The position numbers and the translations under genes were made by a program. The notes under the pieces are model-generated. The model searched no databases, was not told the DNA's origin, and worked only from the letters and a program-made list of their open reading frames with translations. Source: Sporomusaceae bacterium (GTDB taxonomy: Bacteria > Bacillota > Negativicutes > UBA1444). Taken from it: DNA of 36,684 nt. Of this stretch, positions 18,792 to 27,296 are shown piece after piece. The stretch lies in the NCBI GenBank assembly GCA_018434355.1, contig JAHDPL010000041.1, positions 1-36,684 of the forward strand, read 5' to 3'. Position 1 is the stretch's first letter. The number at the start of each line of letters is the position of its first letter.

Positions 18792-20031
18792 CTGTCTGCC
18801 CTCCTGCCGGCTTCTGATTGAGGTGATCTTTCAATTCTTGGGACATTGGAGGAACTAGCGCTTGCGGATCAACGATCGTCGGGGTCACCAGGATGATTAA
18901 CTCCGTTTCTCCCTTGATAAAGCTCGTGCTACGGAACAATTGACCCAAGACAGGCAAATCGCCTAAGAACGGAAGCTTGGTTACGTCGCGAGTAATGTCA
19001 TGGGCAATCAGACCGCCAATCGCCATCGTCTGTCCTGAGGCCAGCGCAATCGCTGTCTCCGCTTTACGCATCCGAATCGATGGTATTTCAATATTGGATC
19101 CCAACTTAATTTTGGTCGTCGGATTGTTCCATTCCATTGCACTGACTTCGGCCTTGACCTTGCTGGTGATGATTCCGTCCAAACTGGCTTCCGGCGATAT
19201 CTCCAGTTTAATGCCATAATCTTTCCATTCAATACTTACTTGCCCTGCCATATTACTTACCGGGACCGGAATCTGCCCTCCCACCAAGATATTAGCTTTT
19301 TCACCGCTGAGCGTAACCATATTCGGCTGCGACAACAGTTTGGCAAAGCCATTTTGTAACAGCAAGTTGAGTTGCGTATTGAGAGGCGCCACCGCCCCCA
19401 TATTTCCGAGACTAATAGCTGTTCCTTGCAGCACCGTATTTTGGTATTGACCTGCAAAAAATATGCCTGGATTTGCTGTATCGGTACTGTAGTATTGCAA
19501 CCCCAGTTTATCCGTCTTGGTCCGATTGATCTCGACGATTTTCGCCTCAATCTTAATCTGCACCGGTTTGGCGATTTCCAACAGATTAACGACCTTGTCG
19601 CCATAGGCCGCAGCGATCTTTTCGGCTCGGGCCCGCTGATACTGATCATTGACCGTGCCTTCCAGAATCACCGTCTTATTCACCTTGACCACCCGGATAT
19701 CCGGATAGCCGAGCACCCGTTTGATTTCATTGGCAATCGCCGGGTCATTGGCTGCGACTTCCACTTGAAAGGTCTGTCGACCCATGTTGGACCAGATGAT
19801 TAGCGTCGTGGTTCCAGTCTGTTTGCCAACCAAAATCAATTCGGAACTGGACACGACCACCACATCCGCCACATCGGGGTTGGCAATCGCCGCCCGTTGC
19901 AGGCCGCTCATATTCACAGTCCGCGACTGTCCGGCGCCGACCGTCATTTTTTCCTGCGCCGAAGCCGCAAGCTGACTTGACCAAAGCAACATCAGGCAAA
20001 GCAGCACGCCGAGTGCGAATGATTTTTTCAT
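18760..20031 (-). CDS. cpaC: Tad pilus secretin CpaC
   Basis: Outer-membrane channel for the Tad pilus. The 423-residue product starts with a signal peptide (MKKSFALGVLLCLMLLWSS..., cut near residues 25-27). A pilus/BON-type periplasmic region contains TVNMSGLQRAAIANPDVADV and an HGD/BON repeat. The secretin domain is in the second half, with LSQPNMVTLSGEKANILVGGQIPVPV and the conserved GGLI...PFLGDLPVLGQLFRS. The ATG at 20031 follows the cpaB stop closely with GGGGAGG upstream. A secretin makes sense only in a cell with an outer membrane. Confidence 0.94.
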   Translation of the reverse strand: MKKSFALGVLLCLMLLWSSQLAASAQEKMTVGAGQSRTVNMSGLQRAAIANPDVADVVVVSSSELILVGKQTGTTTLIIWSNMGRQTFQVEVAANDPAIANEIKRVLGYPDIRVVKVNKTVILEGTVNDQYQRARAEKIAAAYGDKVVNLLEIAKPVQIKIEAKIVEINRTKTDKLGLQYYSTDTANPGIFFAGQYQNTVLQGTAISLGNMGAVAPLNTQLNLLLQNGFAKLLSQPNMVTLSGEKANILVGGQIPVPVSNMAGQVSIEWKDYGIKLEISPEASLDGIITSKVKAEVSAMEWNNPTTKIKLGSNIEIPSIRMRKAETAIALASGQTMAIGGLIAHDITRDVTKLPFLGDLPVLGQLFRSTSFIKGETELIILVTPTIVDPQALVPPMSQELKDHLNQKPAGGQTDVRQNQSPNR

Positions 20032-20047
20032 GGCGATACCGCCTCCC

Positions 20048-20920
20048 CTACTCAACTTTGGTCCCCCGAATCACCGGGATGCCCGGACCGGATTTGGCAG
20101 CGCCGGTTTCCGCAGCGGGCGGCGCTGCTGCTGGTGGCGGGGGCGCTTGCTCTTTTCCCTGCTGGATCGGTGATTTGTGAACACCTACAATATCGGTCGG
20201 CGTCACTGCAGGCTTGACTGGTTCGATGCTTTCAGGCAGATAAGGCCGCAAAGCAAACCGCAACTTGCCTTTTTCCTCAGCCAGTGCGATCTTCGCAGCA
20301 TCATCCGGCGCGACTGCCAGCGTCACTGTTGTCGCCTTGATGACTCCCGCATCCTTCGTCGCTTCCTTCTTGGAGTCGCGTTGGTCCGGCGCCGCTTCAC
20401 TATCCTTATTCACAGCCAACACCAGAATGTTTTGCAGCAGAATCCGACTCACATGATCGCCCACAACCTGCTGATCAAACGTAACAATAGCATCCACCAT
20501 ATCGCCTGCCTTGAGCAATCCTGCCACGCCGGTGATCTCGGAAACCCCGACAGTCAGCGCCCGCTTTCCGGCAGGAATCACCCCGGTGAAACCAACCTGT
20601 TTCCCATCGGTAAACAATCGCCGCTGCAAAACCTGTTCGCCGCCAACTACAGTTTCACTTGTCACCATGCCTATCACTTTGGGCAACTCCCTGACTGCGC
20701 CGGATTGGATATATTCGGCGGGGATGCGCGACTCCTGGACCATCGCTGCGGTTATTCGGGTTTTGGCCGGAATGTCGACCCTGGCGGTCACAACCGGTTC
20801 CCCTTCGACAACCGGCGGCTTTTGCACGCTCTGATTAAGGAAGTTGTAAACCAGAATGGCCGTAACAAAGCTCAGTGTCAACGCAATTGCCGTCAACCCC
20901 TTGCTGGATAGTTTCGCCAC
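20048..20920 (-). CDS. cpaB: Flp pilus assembly protein CpaB (RcpC)
   Basis: Periplasmic/inner-membrane component of the Tad system. The 290 residues have an N-terminal membrane anchor (about 8-27) and a SAF domain (about 43-110, with ARVDIPAKTRITAAMV). The RcpC domain follows (GVSEITGVAGLLKAGDMVDAIVTF), then a Pro/Ala-rich C-terminal tail. It starts at GTG 20918-20920 with AGGGGAG upstream. First gene of the cpaB-cpaC-cpaE-tadB-degS-like-flp operon. Confidence 0.92.
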   Translation of the reverse strand: MAKLSSKGLTAIALTLSFVTAILVYNFLNQSVQKPPVVEGEPVVTARVDIPAKTRITAAMVQESRIPAEYIQSGAVRELPKVIGMVTSETVVGGEQVLQRRLFTDGKQVGFTGVIPAGKRALTVGVSEITGVAGLLKAGDMVDAIVTFDQQVVGDHVSRILLQNILVLAVNKDSEAAPDQRDSKKEATKDAGVIKATTVTLAVAPDDAAKIALAEEKGKLRFALRPYLPESIEPVKPAVTPTDIVGVHKSPIQQGKEQAPPPPAAAPPAAETGAAKSGPGIPVIRGTKVE

Positions 20921-20958
20921 ATTGCATCTCCCCTCTAACTACGCTAATCTGTGGTTTC

Positions 20959-20987
20959 ATTGTACAAGAGAAGCGCGCAAAGCTCAA
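20959..20987 (-). promoter_or_regulatory. Promoter of the Tad operon
   Basis: TTGAGC (20982-20987), 17 bp, and TACAAT (20959-20964) on the minus strand, about 40 nt before the cpaB start. Between it and corA is a 6-bp GTCCCA/TGGGAC hairpin at 21018-21037 that could be a weak corA terminator. Confidence 0.6.
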
Positions 20988-21056
20988 TAGAATCGCCTTC
21001 TCCGCAGTGCATCCTCGGTCCCATCTTTTGTTGGGACTTCTGTCCTGATTTAACAT

Positions 21057-22187
21057 TTATAACCACTTTTTGATACGGAAGAACTTTATCATAATCAGGG
21101 CTACCGCCAACATCAGGCTCGCAACCGCATAAAACCCATATTCCCAGCGCAAGCCCGGCATCGATTCAAAATTCATGCCGTACACACCGGCGATGAATGT
21201 CAGCGGGATAAAGAACGTCGAAATAATCGTAAGTACTTTCATGACCTCATTCAATCGATAACTGATGCTTGATAGGTAAATGTCCAGCATTCCGGCGACA
21301 AGGTCCCGATAAGTCTCCACCATATCAATGACCTGAATGATGTGGTCGTAACTATCGCGCAGATAGGGCCGGGTAGCGGAGTTGCACAAACCGGACTCAC
21401 AACGCTCAAACGCTCCGATGAGTTCCCGGACAGGCCAAACGGCTTTGTGAAGATACAACAATTGCCGTTTGAAAAAATGAATCTGCTTCATCTGTTGCGG
21501 CCCCGGGTGCAACACCAGCGCTTCGTCGAGATAATTCAAAGCGTCGCCCAAATCATCTAGTACCGAGAAGAACTGGTCAACAATAAGATCAAGCAATGAG
21601 TAGCACAGATAGTCAGTTGATTGCAGCCTTATTCTCCCTTTGCCAGTCAGAATACGCTCCCTTACTGACTCGAATACATCTTGTCCCGTTTCGCCAAAAG
21701 AAATAAGCCAATCTTTCCCTGCCACCCAGCTGATTTGTTCAAAGACGATATTTCCCTTGATTTGGTCGTGAAAATAGCCTGTTTGCTTCTTGGCGCCCGC
21801 TGACGGCTTGATCAAACGGGGCACACGCAATACGAAAAACAGATAGCCGTCAAATTCTTCAAACTTTGGCCGCTGTGTCGTATCAAGAATATCTTCCAGC
21901 ACTAATGGGTGAATCGAAAAATGACGGCCAATTTTTTCGATGGTTTCAACGTCATGCAACCCATTGACTTCAATCCAGCAAATCCCAGTGGGAGACGCGT
22001 CCATCAACAACGGCTGCACTTGCTCTGTTTCCTGGATGTCGGCAGAATCAGCTGTGTAAACAGTGCGCCGCAACTTGGTTTTCTCCAAGTAAACATCACC
22101 AATATGACGCAATGTACCCGGTGGTGCGCCTATTTTCTTTGCATAATGAACCTTCGGTTTTTCCAGGGTGTTCACCCCATCCGCCAT
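21057..22187 (-). CDS. corA: CorA-family magnesium/cobalt transporter
   Basis: Pentameric Mg2+ channel of the inner membrane. The 376-residue product has a large N-terminal cytoplasmic alpha/beta domain, a long stalk helix and two C-terminal transmembrane helices. The signature YGMN lies at the end of the first helix (GVYGMNFESMPG), and the basic tail FFRIKKWL is typical. The ATG at 22187 has an AGGA very close upstream; no better in-frame start was seen. It is transcribed toward the Tad operon and divergently from the LarA-like operon. Confidence 0.93.
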   Translation of the reverse strand: MADGVNTLEKPKVHYAKKIGAPPGTLRHIGDVYLEKTKLRRTVYTADSADIQETEQVQPLLMDASPTGICWIEVNGLHDVETIEKIGRHFSIHPLVLEDILDTTQRPKFEEFDGYLFFVLRVPRLIKPSAGAKKQTGYFHDQIKGNIVFEQISWVAGKDWLISFGETGQDVFESVRERILTGKGRIRLQSTDYLCYSLLDLIVDQFFSVLDDLGDALNYLDEALVLHPGPQQMKQIHFFKRQLLYLHKAVWPVRELIGAFERCESGLCNSATRPYLRDSYDHIIQVIDMVETYRDLVAGMLDIYLSSISYRLNEVMKVLTIISTFFIPLTFIAGVYGMNFESMPGLRWEYGFYAVASLMLAVALIMIKFFRIKKWL

Positions 22188-22306
22188 TTTCCTGTTTTGT
22201 TTGATCTGTTGCTAGTGTCTTTGACATGTCCGGGCAAAAGTCCTGCTGTTTGTAGTTTTCACAACCAAAACTGACGACCTGCCCGACTCAAACTGAAAAA
22301 CAGGCA

Positions 22307-22327
22307 GATATTTTGGCAGGAAATATC
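22307..22327. other. Inverted repeat in the corA / LarA-like intergenic region
   Basis: GATATTT and AAATATC, 7 bp each with a 7-nt spacer, lie 54 nt before the LarA-like start. The size and symmetry suit an operator for a dimeric regulator. The rest of the 190-nt divergent region shows no convincing -35/-10 pair on either strand. Confidence 0.35.
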
Positions 22328-22380
22328 CGTCTCAGGTGGAACATTTACAAAGGAAGCGTAAAAGAAAAGAGGGGTAGCAT

Positions 22381-23655
22381 GTGGATATCATAAAAGAATT
22401 GTTAAAAGACGTGCCGCTGCCACGAATGGTCAAGATTCGTCAAACCTTTAATGCTGATGAAATCCTTGATGTCAGCGCCGCACTCAGCACCGCTCTGGTC
22501 GATTCAGGCCAACTCAAGCAAATCAAACCGGGCATGAATATCGCCATTGCCGCAGGCAGTCGCGGTGTTGCGCAAATAGCTACACTTGTCCGCACTACGG
22601 TCGCCGAAGTCAAGAAGCAAGGCGCCAACCCCTTCGTTGTGCCCGCGATGGGAAGCCATGGCGGCGCCACGGCGGCCGGACAGGCCGAAGTGCTGGCTCA
22701 CCTGGGAATAACCGAAGAATATGTCGGCTGCCCCATTGTTTCTTCGATGGAAGTCGTTGAAATTACGCGATTGCCTAATGGAATGCCTGTTTATATTGAT
22801 AAGAACGCCTATCAGGCGGACGGCATCATCGTAATCAACCGAATCAAGCCCCACACGGCTTTCCGTGGCACCAACGAAAGCGGTCTGGTCAAGATGATTA
22901 CCATCGGCCTGGGCAAACAGAAAGGCGCCGAATCTTGCCACGCTTACGGGTTCAAGCACATGCACTCGCTGATTCCCGCCATGGCCCAGGAAATGCTGAA
23001 ATTGGCCCCGATCATGTTTGGCATCGCCACAGTTGAAAATGCCTATGACCACGTTGCCAAAGTCATTGTCGCCGGCGCTGCTGAACTAATTGAAACGGAC
23101 AGACAACTGCTGACCGAAGCGAAGGCGGCAATGCCGCGCATCGAGTTTTCGCCGATCGACGTACTGGTAATCGAAGAAATCGGCAAAGATATTTCCGGCG
23201 ACGGGATGGATCCGAATATCACCGGACGTTATCCAACCCCCTATCCGACAGGCGGCCCCGAAGTATCAAAAATGGTCGTCCTGGATCTGACGGAGAAAAC
23301 CGGCGGCAACGCCAATGGCGTCGGCACGGCGGACTTTACCACCCGCCGGTTGGTCGACAAAACCGATTTCCAGTCACTATACGCCAATGGCATCACATCG
23401 ACCGTGGTCCGCCCCAACGCGATTCCAATGACGCTGGACTGCGACCTCGATGCGATCCGCGCAGCCGTTAAAACAAGCAATGCGCTGGATTTATCAAAAG
23501 TTAGGCTGGTGCGAATCAAAAACACGCTTCAGCTTGGCGAAATCATGATTTCTGAAGCAATGTTGCCGGATGCTCTATCACTTGCCAATGTCACCATCTG
23601 CTCAGAGCCTTTCGAAATGCAATTTGACGAACAGGGAAACCTCAAACAGGTTTAG
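22381..23655 (+). CDS. LarA-like nickel-pincer-cofactor isomerase family protein
   Basis: A 424-residue protein of the lactate racemase (LarA) superfamily. LarA uses a nickel-pincer nucleotide covalently held by a lysine to racemise or epimerise 2-hydroxyacids. Visible marks are GSHGGAT (91-97), the NRIKPHTAF segment (His158), GLVKMITIGLGKQKGA (Lys171 and neighbours) and SCHAYG (His187). These are spaced roughly as the LarA His/Lys/His set. The substrate is unknown; sequence and length fit divergent homologues rather than true LarA. It starts at GTG with GAGGGG 6 nt upstream. It heads an operon with two transporters, suggesting a transported hydroxyacid. No larB, larC or larE is present here. 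Confidence 0.8.
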   Translation: MDIIKELLKDVPLPRMVKIRQTFNADEILDVSAALSTALVDSGQLKQIKPGMNIAIAAGSRGVAQIATLVRTTVAEVKKQGANPFVVPAMGSHGGATAAGQAEVLAHLGITEEYVGCPIVSSMEVVEITRLPNGMPVYIDKNAYQADGIIVINRIKPHTAFRGTNESGLVKMITIGLGKQKGAESCHAYGFKHMHSLIPAMAQEMLKLAPIMFGIATVENAYDHVAKVIVAGAAELIETDRQLLTEAKAAMPRIEFSPIDVLVIEEIGKDISGDGMDPNITGRYPTPYPTGGPEVSKMVVLDLTEKTGGNANGVGTADFTTRRLVDKTDFQSLYANGITSTVVRPNAIPMTLDCDLDAIRAAVKTSNALDLSKVRLVRIKNTLQLGEIMISEAMLPDALSLANVTICSEPFEMQFDEQGNLKQV

Positions 23656-23684
23656 TCGCTTCTAGCCAAAACAGGAGTTAAAGT

Positions 23685-24548
23685 ATGAAAAAATTCTTAG
23701 CCGACGCTAACAATGCCCGGCCGGATCACAGCCGGGCCATTGTATTTCTTTTACTGGCCGCTCTGCTCTGGAGTACCGGCGGCCTATTCATCAAATGGGT
23801 CGATTGGAACGGCATGGCGATTTCCGGAGTGCGCAGCCTGATTTCGGCCCTTGTCATCGGTGTGGCGTTCCGCAAAGACCTCAAGATCACTTGGTCAGCG
23901 ACCCAGTTATTGTGCGCTGTCGCCTATGCGCTCACCGTGTCGCTTTTTGTCGTAGCCAATAAGCTGACTACCGCCGCCAACGCGATTCTTTTGCAGTATA
24001 CCGCCCCGGTGCATGTCGCCTTGCTGTCTGCCTGGATTCTCAAAGAGCGGGTGACGCTGCGCGACTGGTTGACGATTACTGCCGTGCTGACCGGCATGGT
24101 GATGTTTTTCTTTGAACAAATGAGTCCCGGCGGACTGGTCGGCAACTTGCTGGCGCTGTTCACCGGCTTTACCTTTGCCCTGTTCAGCGTGTTGCTGCGC
24201 AAGCAGAAAGGGGCTTCACCTGCCGCCTCGGTATATCTCGGCAACTTGCTGACATTTTTGCTGGGGCTGCCGTTCATGTTCGAAGGCGCGCCGGGATTGC
24301 AGGGCTGGTTGGGCATGCTTTATCTGGGAGTGTTTCAGCTAGGACTAGCCTATGTGCTTTATACATGGGCCTTGTCACAGGTCAGTGCGATGGAGGCGAT
24401 TCTGATCACGCTGATCGAACCGATTCTGAATCCCGTCTGGGTCTTTATGCTTATGGGTGAGATGCCGGCGCTGACTTCCCTTGTCGGTGGGGCAATTATC
24501 ATCGGCGCAGTGACGATTCATCACCTGGTAGGGGCTAAACGACAATGA
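23685..24548 (+). CDS. EamA/DMT-family transporter
   Basis: A 287-residue drug/metabolite-transporter with ten predicted membrane helices arranged as two EamA repeats. The first begins ALLWSTGGLFIKW; the second ends AILITLIEPILNPVW, the family signature. Members usually export amino acids or other small metabolites. AGGAG lies 7 nt before the ATG. It follows the LarA-like gene by 29 nt and overlaps the MFS gene by 4 nt (ATGA), so all three are one operon. The substrate is unknown. Confidence 0.9.
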   Translation: MKKFLADANNARPDHSRAIVFLLLAALLWSTGGLFIKWVDWNGMAISGVRSLISALVIGVAFRKDLKITWSATQLLCAVAYALTVSLFVVANKLTTAANAILLQYTAPVHVALLSAWILKERVTLRDWLTITAVLTGMVMFFFEQMSPGGLVGNLLALFTGFTFALFSVLLRKQKGASPAASVYLGNLLTFLLGLPFMFEGAPGLQGWLGMLYLGVFQLGLAYVLYTWALSQVSAMEAILITLIEPILNPVWVFMLMGEMPALTSLVGGAIIIGAVTIHHLVGAKRQ

Positions 24549-25717
24549 ATCCAATAGTATTGCTGCTGAAAAACCGGCAGTTTCAGTCCATCGCCGGCAT
24601 CCAGGTATTCAATGTTTTCGGCGCACAACTTTTAGCGCCGATCTTGCCGCTCTATCTTTCCAGTCATGGGCTATCCGCCTCGCAAATCGGCATGGTAATG
24701 GGAATTACCGCGATTGGCGCCCTGATCATGCGTCCGTCGTCAGGCCGATCGGTCGACCGCTACGGCAGTCGCCCGATCATCTTGTTCGGCCAAAGCGTCC
24801 TTGCGGTTTGTTTTTCCGCCTACTTTTGGTTTACCGGCTTTATTCCCCTGCTCATCATCCGGTTTTTGCACGGCGCCGCCCAATCGTTCTATTCGACTGC
24901 TTCCGTGACCTTCGCCAGCAGCGTCGAATCGCCGCAAAACACCGCCGGCGCGATCTCGCTGTTCACCGTGTTCACGATGGTCGGACTCGGCGCAGCAACG
25001 AGCCTGGCGCCTTTATTGTATCTGGAAATCAGCTTTTTTCCGTTGGTCGGACTCAGTCTTCTTTCTCTGGCGATTGCCATTGCTTTCGCCTTCTTTCGGG
25101 CCCGGCCGATTGCCCCTCTGAAAGACGCCGAACGGATGCCTTTCTCTTCGGTGATGCATCTACCGGCAGTCTGGGCGCCGACCGTCTGCCTGTTCGCCTC
25201 CAATTTCGCTTTCAGCACCTTGTTCACTTTCGTGCCGCTGTATGCGTTGTCCGAGTCAGTTAGCGGCTATTCATCGTTTTACATCTGCTTTGCCGTCGCG
25301 GTCATCGTCACCCGCCTGGCAGTCCAGTCGCTCACCCAGACCTTTTCGGCCGAGATGGTCGCTACTGTCGCCAGCGCACTGAATGTTATGAGCGCCATGG
25401 TCGTTATCGTCACCCCTTCGGCATGGACGTTCGGCCTCTCCGGCATCCTGGTCGGACTCGGCTTCGGCATCATTTTTCCAGCCCTGACGGTTTACGTCAT
25501 CCAGCGAATCCCGCCCGCTGTCAAAGGCACGGCGCTTTCAATCCTCACAGCGGCCGGTGACGTAGGAAATGCATTGGGAGCAGCAATTTTGGGGATCGTC
25601 GCCGAATGGTTCGGCTTTCGCTGGGTGTTTGCTTCGGCCGCCCTGGTCGTGCTCCTCTGCGCCCGCTATTTCTATGTCACGCTGGTCAATAAATCCGATG
25701 CCCGGCAAGCCGATTAA
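24545..25717 (+). CDS. Major facilitator superfamily transporter
   Basis: A 390-residue membrane protein with about twelve helices. It has the MFS loop 2-3 motif in modified form (RPSSGRSVDRYGSRPII) and a drug-exporter-like N half (LPLYLSSHGLSASQIG). Translation is coupled to the DMT gene through an ATGA overlap. With the LarA-like enzyme it may move a hydroxyacid or a related compound, but direction and substrate cannot be read from the sequence. A strong terminator follows. Confidence 0.9.
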   Translation: MNPIVLLLKNRQFQSIAGIQVFNVFGAQLLAPILPLYLSSHGLSASQIGMVMGITAIGALIMRPSSGRSVDRYGSRPIILFGQSVLAVCFSAYFWFTGFIPLLIIRFLHGAAQSFYSTASVTFASSVESPQNTAGAISLFTVFTMVGLGAATSLAPLLYLEISFFPLVGLSLLSLAIAIAFAFFRARPIAPLKDAERMPFSSVMHLPAVWAPTVCLFASNFAFSTLFTFVPLYALSESVSGYSSFYICFAVAVIVTRLAVQSLTQTFSAEMVATVASALNVMSAMVVIVTPSAWTFGLSGILVGLGFGIIFPALTVYVIQRIPPAVKGTALSILTAAGDVGNALGAAILGIVAEWFGFRWVFASAALVVLLCARYFYVTLVNKSDARQAD

Positions 25718-25748
25718 GCAGGGGTGTCCGACCAGCCCGTCAAAATAC

Positions 25749-25787
25749 AAGACCGTGGCCGGCAGCAAGCTGCTTCGCCACGGTCTT
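25749..25787. terminator. Bidirectional terminator between the MFS gene and gnd
   Basis: AAGACCGTGGC and GCCACGGTCTT form a perfect 11-bp stem with a 17-nt loop. The plus strand continues TTTGTCAT; the minus strand ends TTGTATTTTG. It lies between two convergent genes, 32 nt after the MFS stop and 10 nt after the gnd stop, and probably serves both. Confidence 0.8.
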
Positions 25788-25796
25788 TGTCATCAC

Positions 25797-27212
25797 TTAC
25801 TGTTTTCCCCACTCGGTGTGAAATGTGCCTGGTCGGTCGATCCGCTCATAAGTATGGGCTCCGAAATAATCCCGCTGCGCCTGGATCAGATTGGCCGGCA
25901 ACACGGCCTGACGATAGCTGTCGTAATAGTCGAGCGAGGCGTTAAAGGCCGGCGTGGGAATCCCCAGGTCACGGCAGGTCTTGAGCACCAGTCGCCAGGG
26001 CGCCTGCGCTTCAGCCAACACCGAGGCGAAGAACGAATCGAGCATCAGATTGGACAGATTCGCATCCTTGGCAAACGCGTCACGGATCTTGTCAAGGAAA
26101 CGGGCTCGAATGATGCAACCGCCGCGCCATAGCAAAGAAATCTCGCCAAACTGCAGATTCCAGCCGTACTCCTTGCTTGCCGCCGCCAACAAGGCAAAAC
26201 CCTGGGCATAAGAACAGATTTTCGAGGCGTACAAGGCATCATGCACCGCCTGGATCAGTTGCTGACGGTCGCCGGTCCAGGTTCCCTGCGGTCCTTTGAG
26301 AACCGTGGCCGCCACTACCCGTTCTTCCTTGACTGCCGACATGCAGCGGGCAAACACCGCTTCGGTGATCGCCGGCGTGGGGATACCCAAGTCCAGCGCG
26401 CTTTGCGAGGTCCATTTGCCGGTACCTTTTTGTCCGGCCTTATCAAGGATCAGCTCCACCAAGGGCTTGCCGGTTTCCGGATCATTGACCGCCATGATGT
26501 CGCGGGTGATTTCGATCAGGTAAGAGTCGAGAGGCCCCTCATTCCAGCGGGCGAACACCTCGTGCAATTCAGCCGCCGACAGTCCGCCGGCCTTGCTGAG
26601 GATATAGTAGGCTTCGGCAATCAGTTGCATGTCGGAATACTCGATGCCGTTATGGACCATTTTTACATAGTGACCGGCTCCATCTGGCCCGACAAAGGAA
26701 CAACAAGGTCCATCGGCCACCTGGGCCGCGATTTTTGTAAATAGCGGCGCAATCTCACGAAAAGCCGCTTCGTCGCCGCCCGGCATCAGGCTAGGCCCTT
26801 TCAGCGCCCCTTCTTCGCCGCCGGACACTCCCATGCCGACAAAACGGATGCCTTTGGCAGCGAGCGCCTTGAAGCGACGCCGGGTATCCTCGAAGAAGGA
26901 GTTGCCGCCATCAATCAAGATGTCGCCTTGTTCCAGATAAGGCAATATCTGTTCGATCATCTCATCGACCGGTTTGCCGGCCTTGACCATCAGCATGATC
27001 CGGCGCGGCCGTTCTAGGGATGCCGCCAATTCCGCCAGTGAATAGGTTCCTTTGACGGCCTTGCCTGTTGCCTGTCCAGCCAGGAATTCATCCACTCTTG
27101 CCGTGGTGCGGTTAAATACGGAAACCTGAAACCCTTTGCTCACCATGTTCAGCACCAGATTTTCGCCCATTACGGCCAGTCCGACCAGCCCGATATCAGA
27201 TAATGGTTTCAC
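25797..27212 (-). CDS. gnd: 6-phosphogluconate dehydrogenase, decarboxylating
   Basis: Oxidises 6-phosphogluconate to ribulose 5-phosphate and CO2 in the pentose phosphate pathway. The 471-residue product is the long-form (GndA) length. It has the Rossmann motif GLVGLAVMGENL and the NRTTARVDEF coenzyme-specificity segment, whose Arg suggests NADP. Further motifs are GVSGGEEGA, the catalytic Lys in KMVHNGIEY, and GTGKWT. The start is GTG 27210-27212 with GGGAGGA upstream. It follows the GlcD-like gene with an 84-nt gap and no clear promoter, so it may be the last gene of the decarboxylase-sugar kinase operon. Confidence 0.96.
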   Translation of the reverse strand: MKPLSDIGLVGLAVMGENLVLNMVSKGFQVSVFNRTTARVDEFLAGQATGKAVKGTYSLAELAASLERPRRIMLMVKAGKPVDEMIEQILPYLEQGDILIDGGNSFFEDTRRRFKALAAKGIRFVGMGVSGGEEGALKGPSLMPGGDEAAFREIAPLFTKIAAQVADGPCCSFVGPDGAGHYVKMVHNGIEYSDMQLIAEAYYILSKAGGLSAAELHEVFARWNEGPLDSYLIEITRDIMAVNDPETGKPLVELILDKAGQKGTGKWTSQSALDLGIPTPAITEAVFARCMSAVKEERVVAATVLKGPQGTWTGDRQQLIQAVHDALYASKICSYAQGFALLAAASKEYGWNLQFGEISLLWRGGCIIRARFLDKIRDAFAKDANLSNLMLDSFFASVLAEAQAPWRLVLKTCRDLGIPTPAFNASLDYYDSYRQAVLPANLIQAQRDYFGAHTYERIDRPGTFHTEWGKQ

Positions 27213-27296
27213 TGCGATTCCTCCCTGCTCTATCAATAGATTCGCCGAGTTAATACTGTATATGTTCTGCGTTCCTGACGATTCTCCTGTCGCCTT

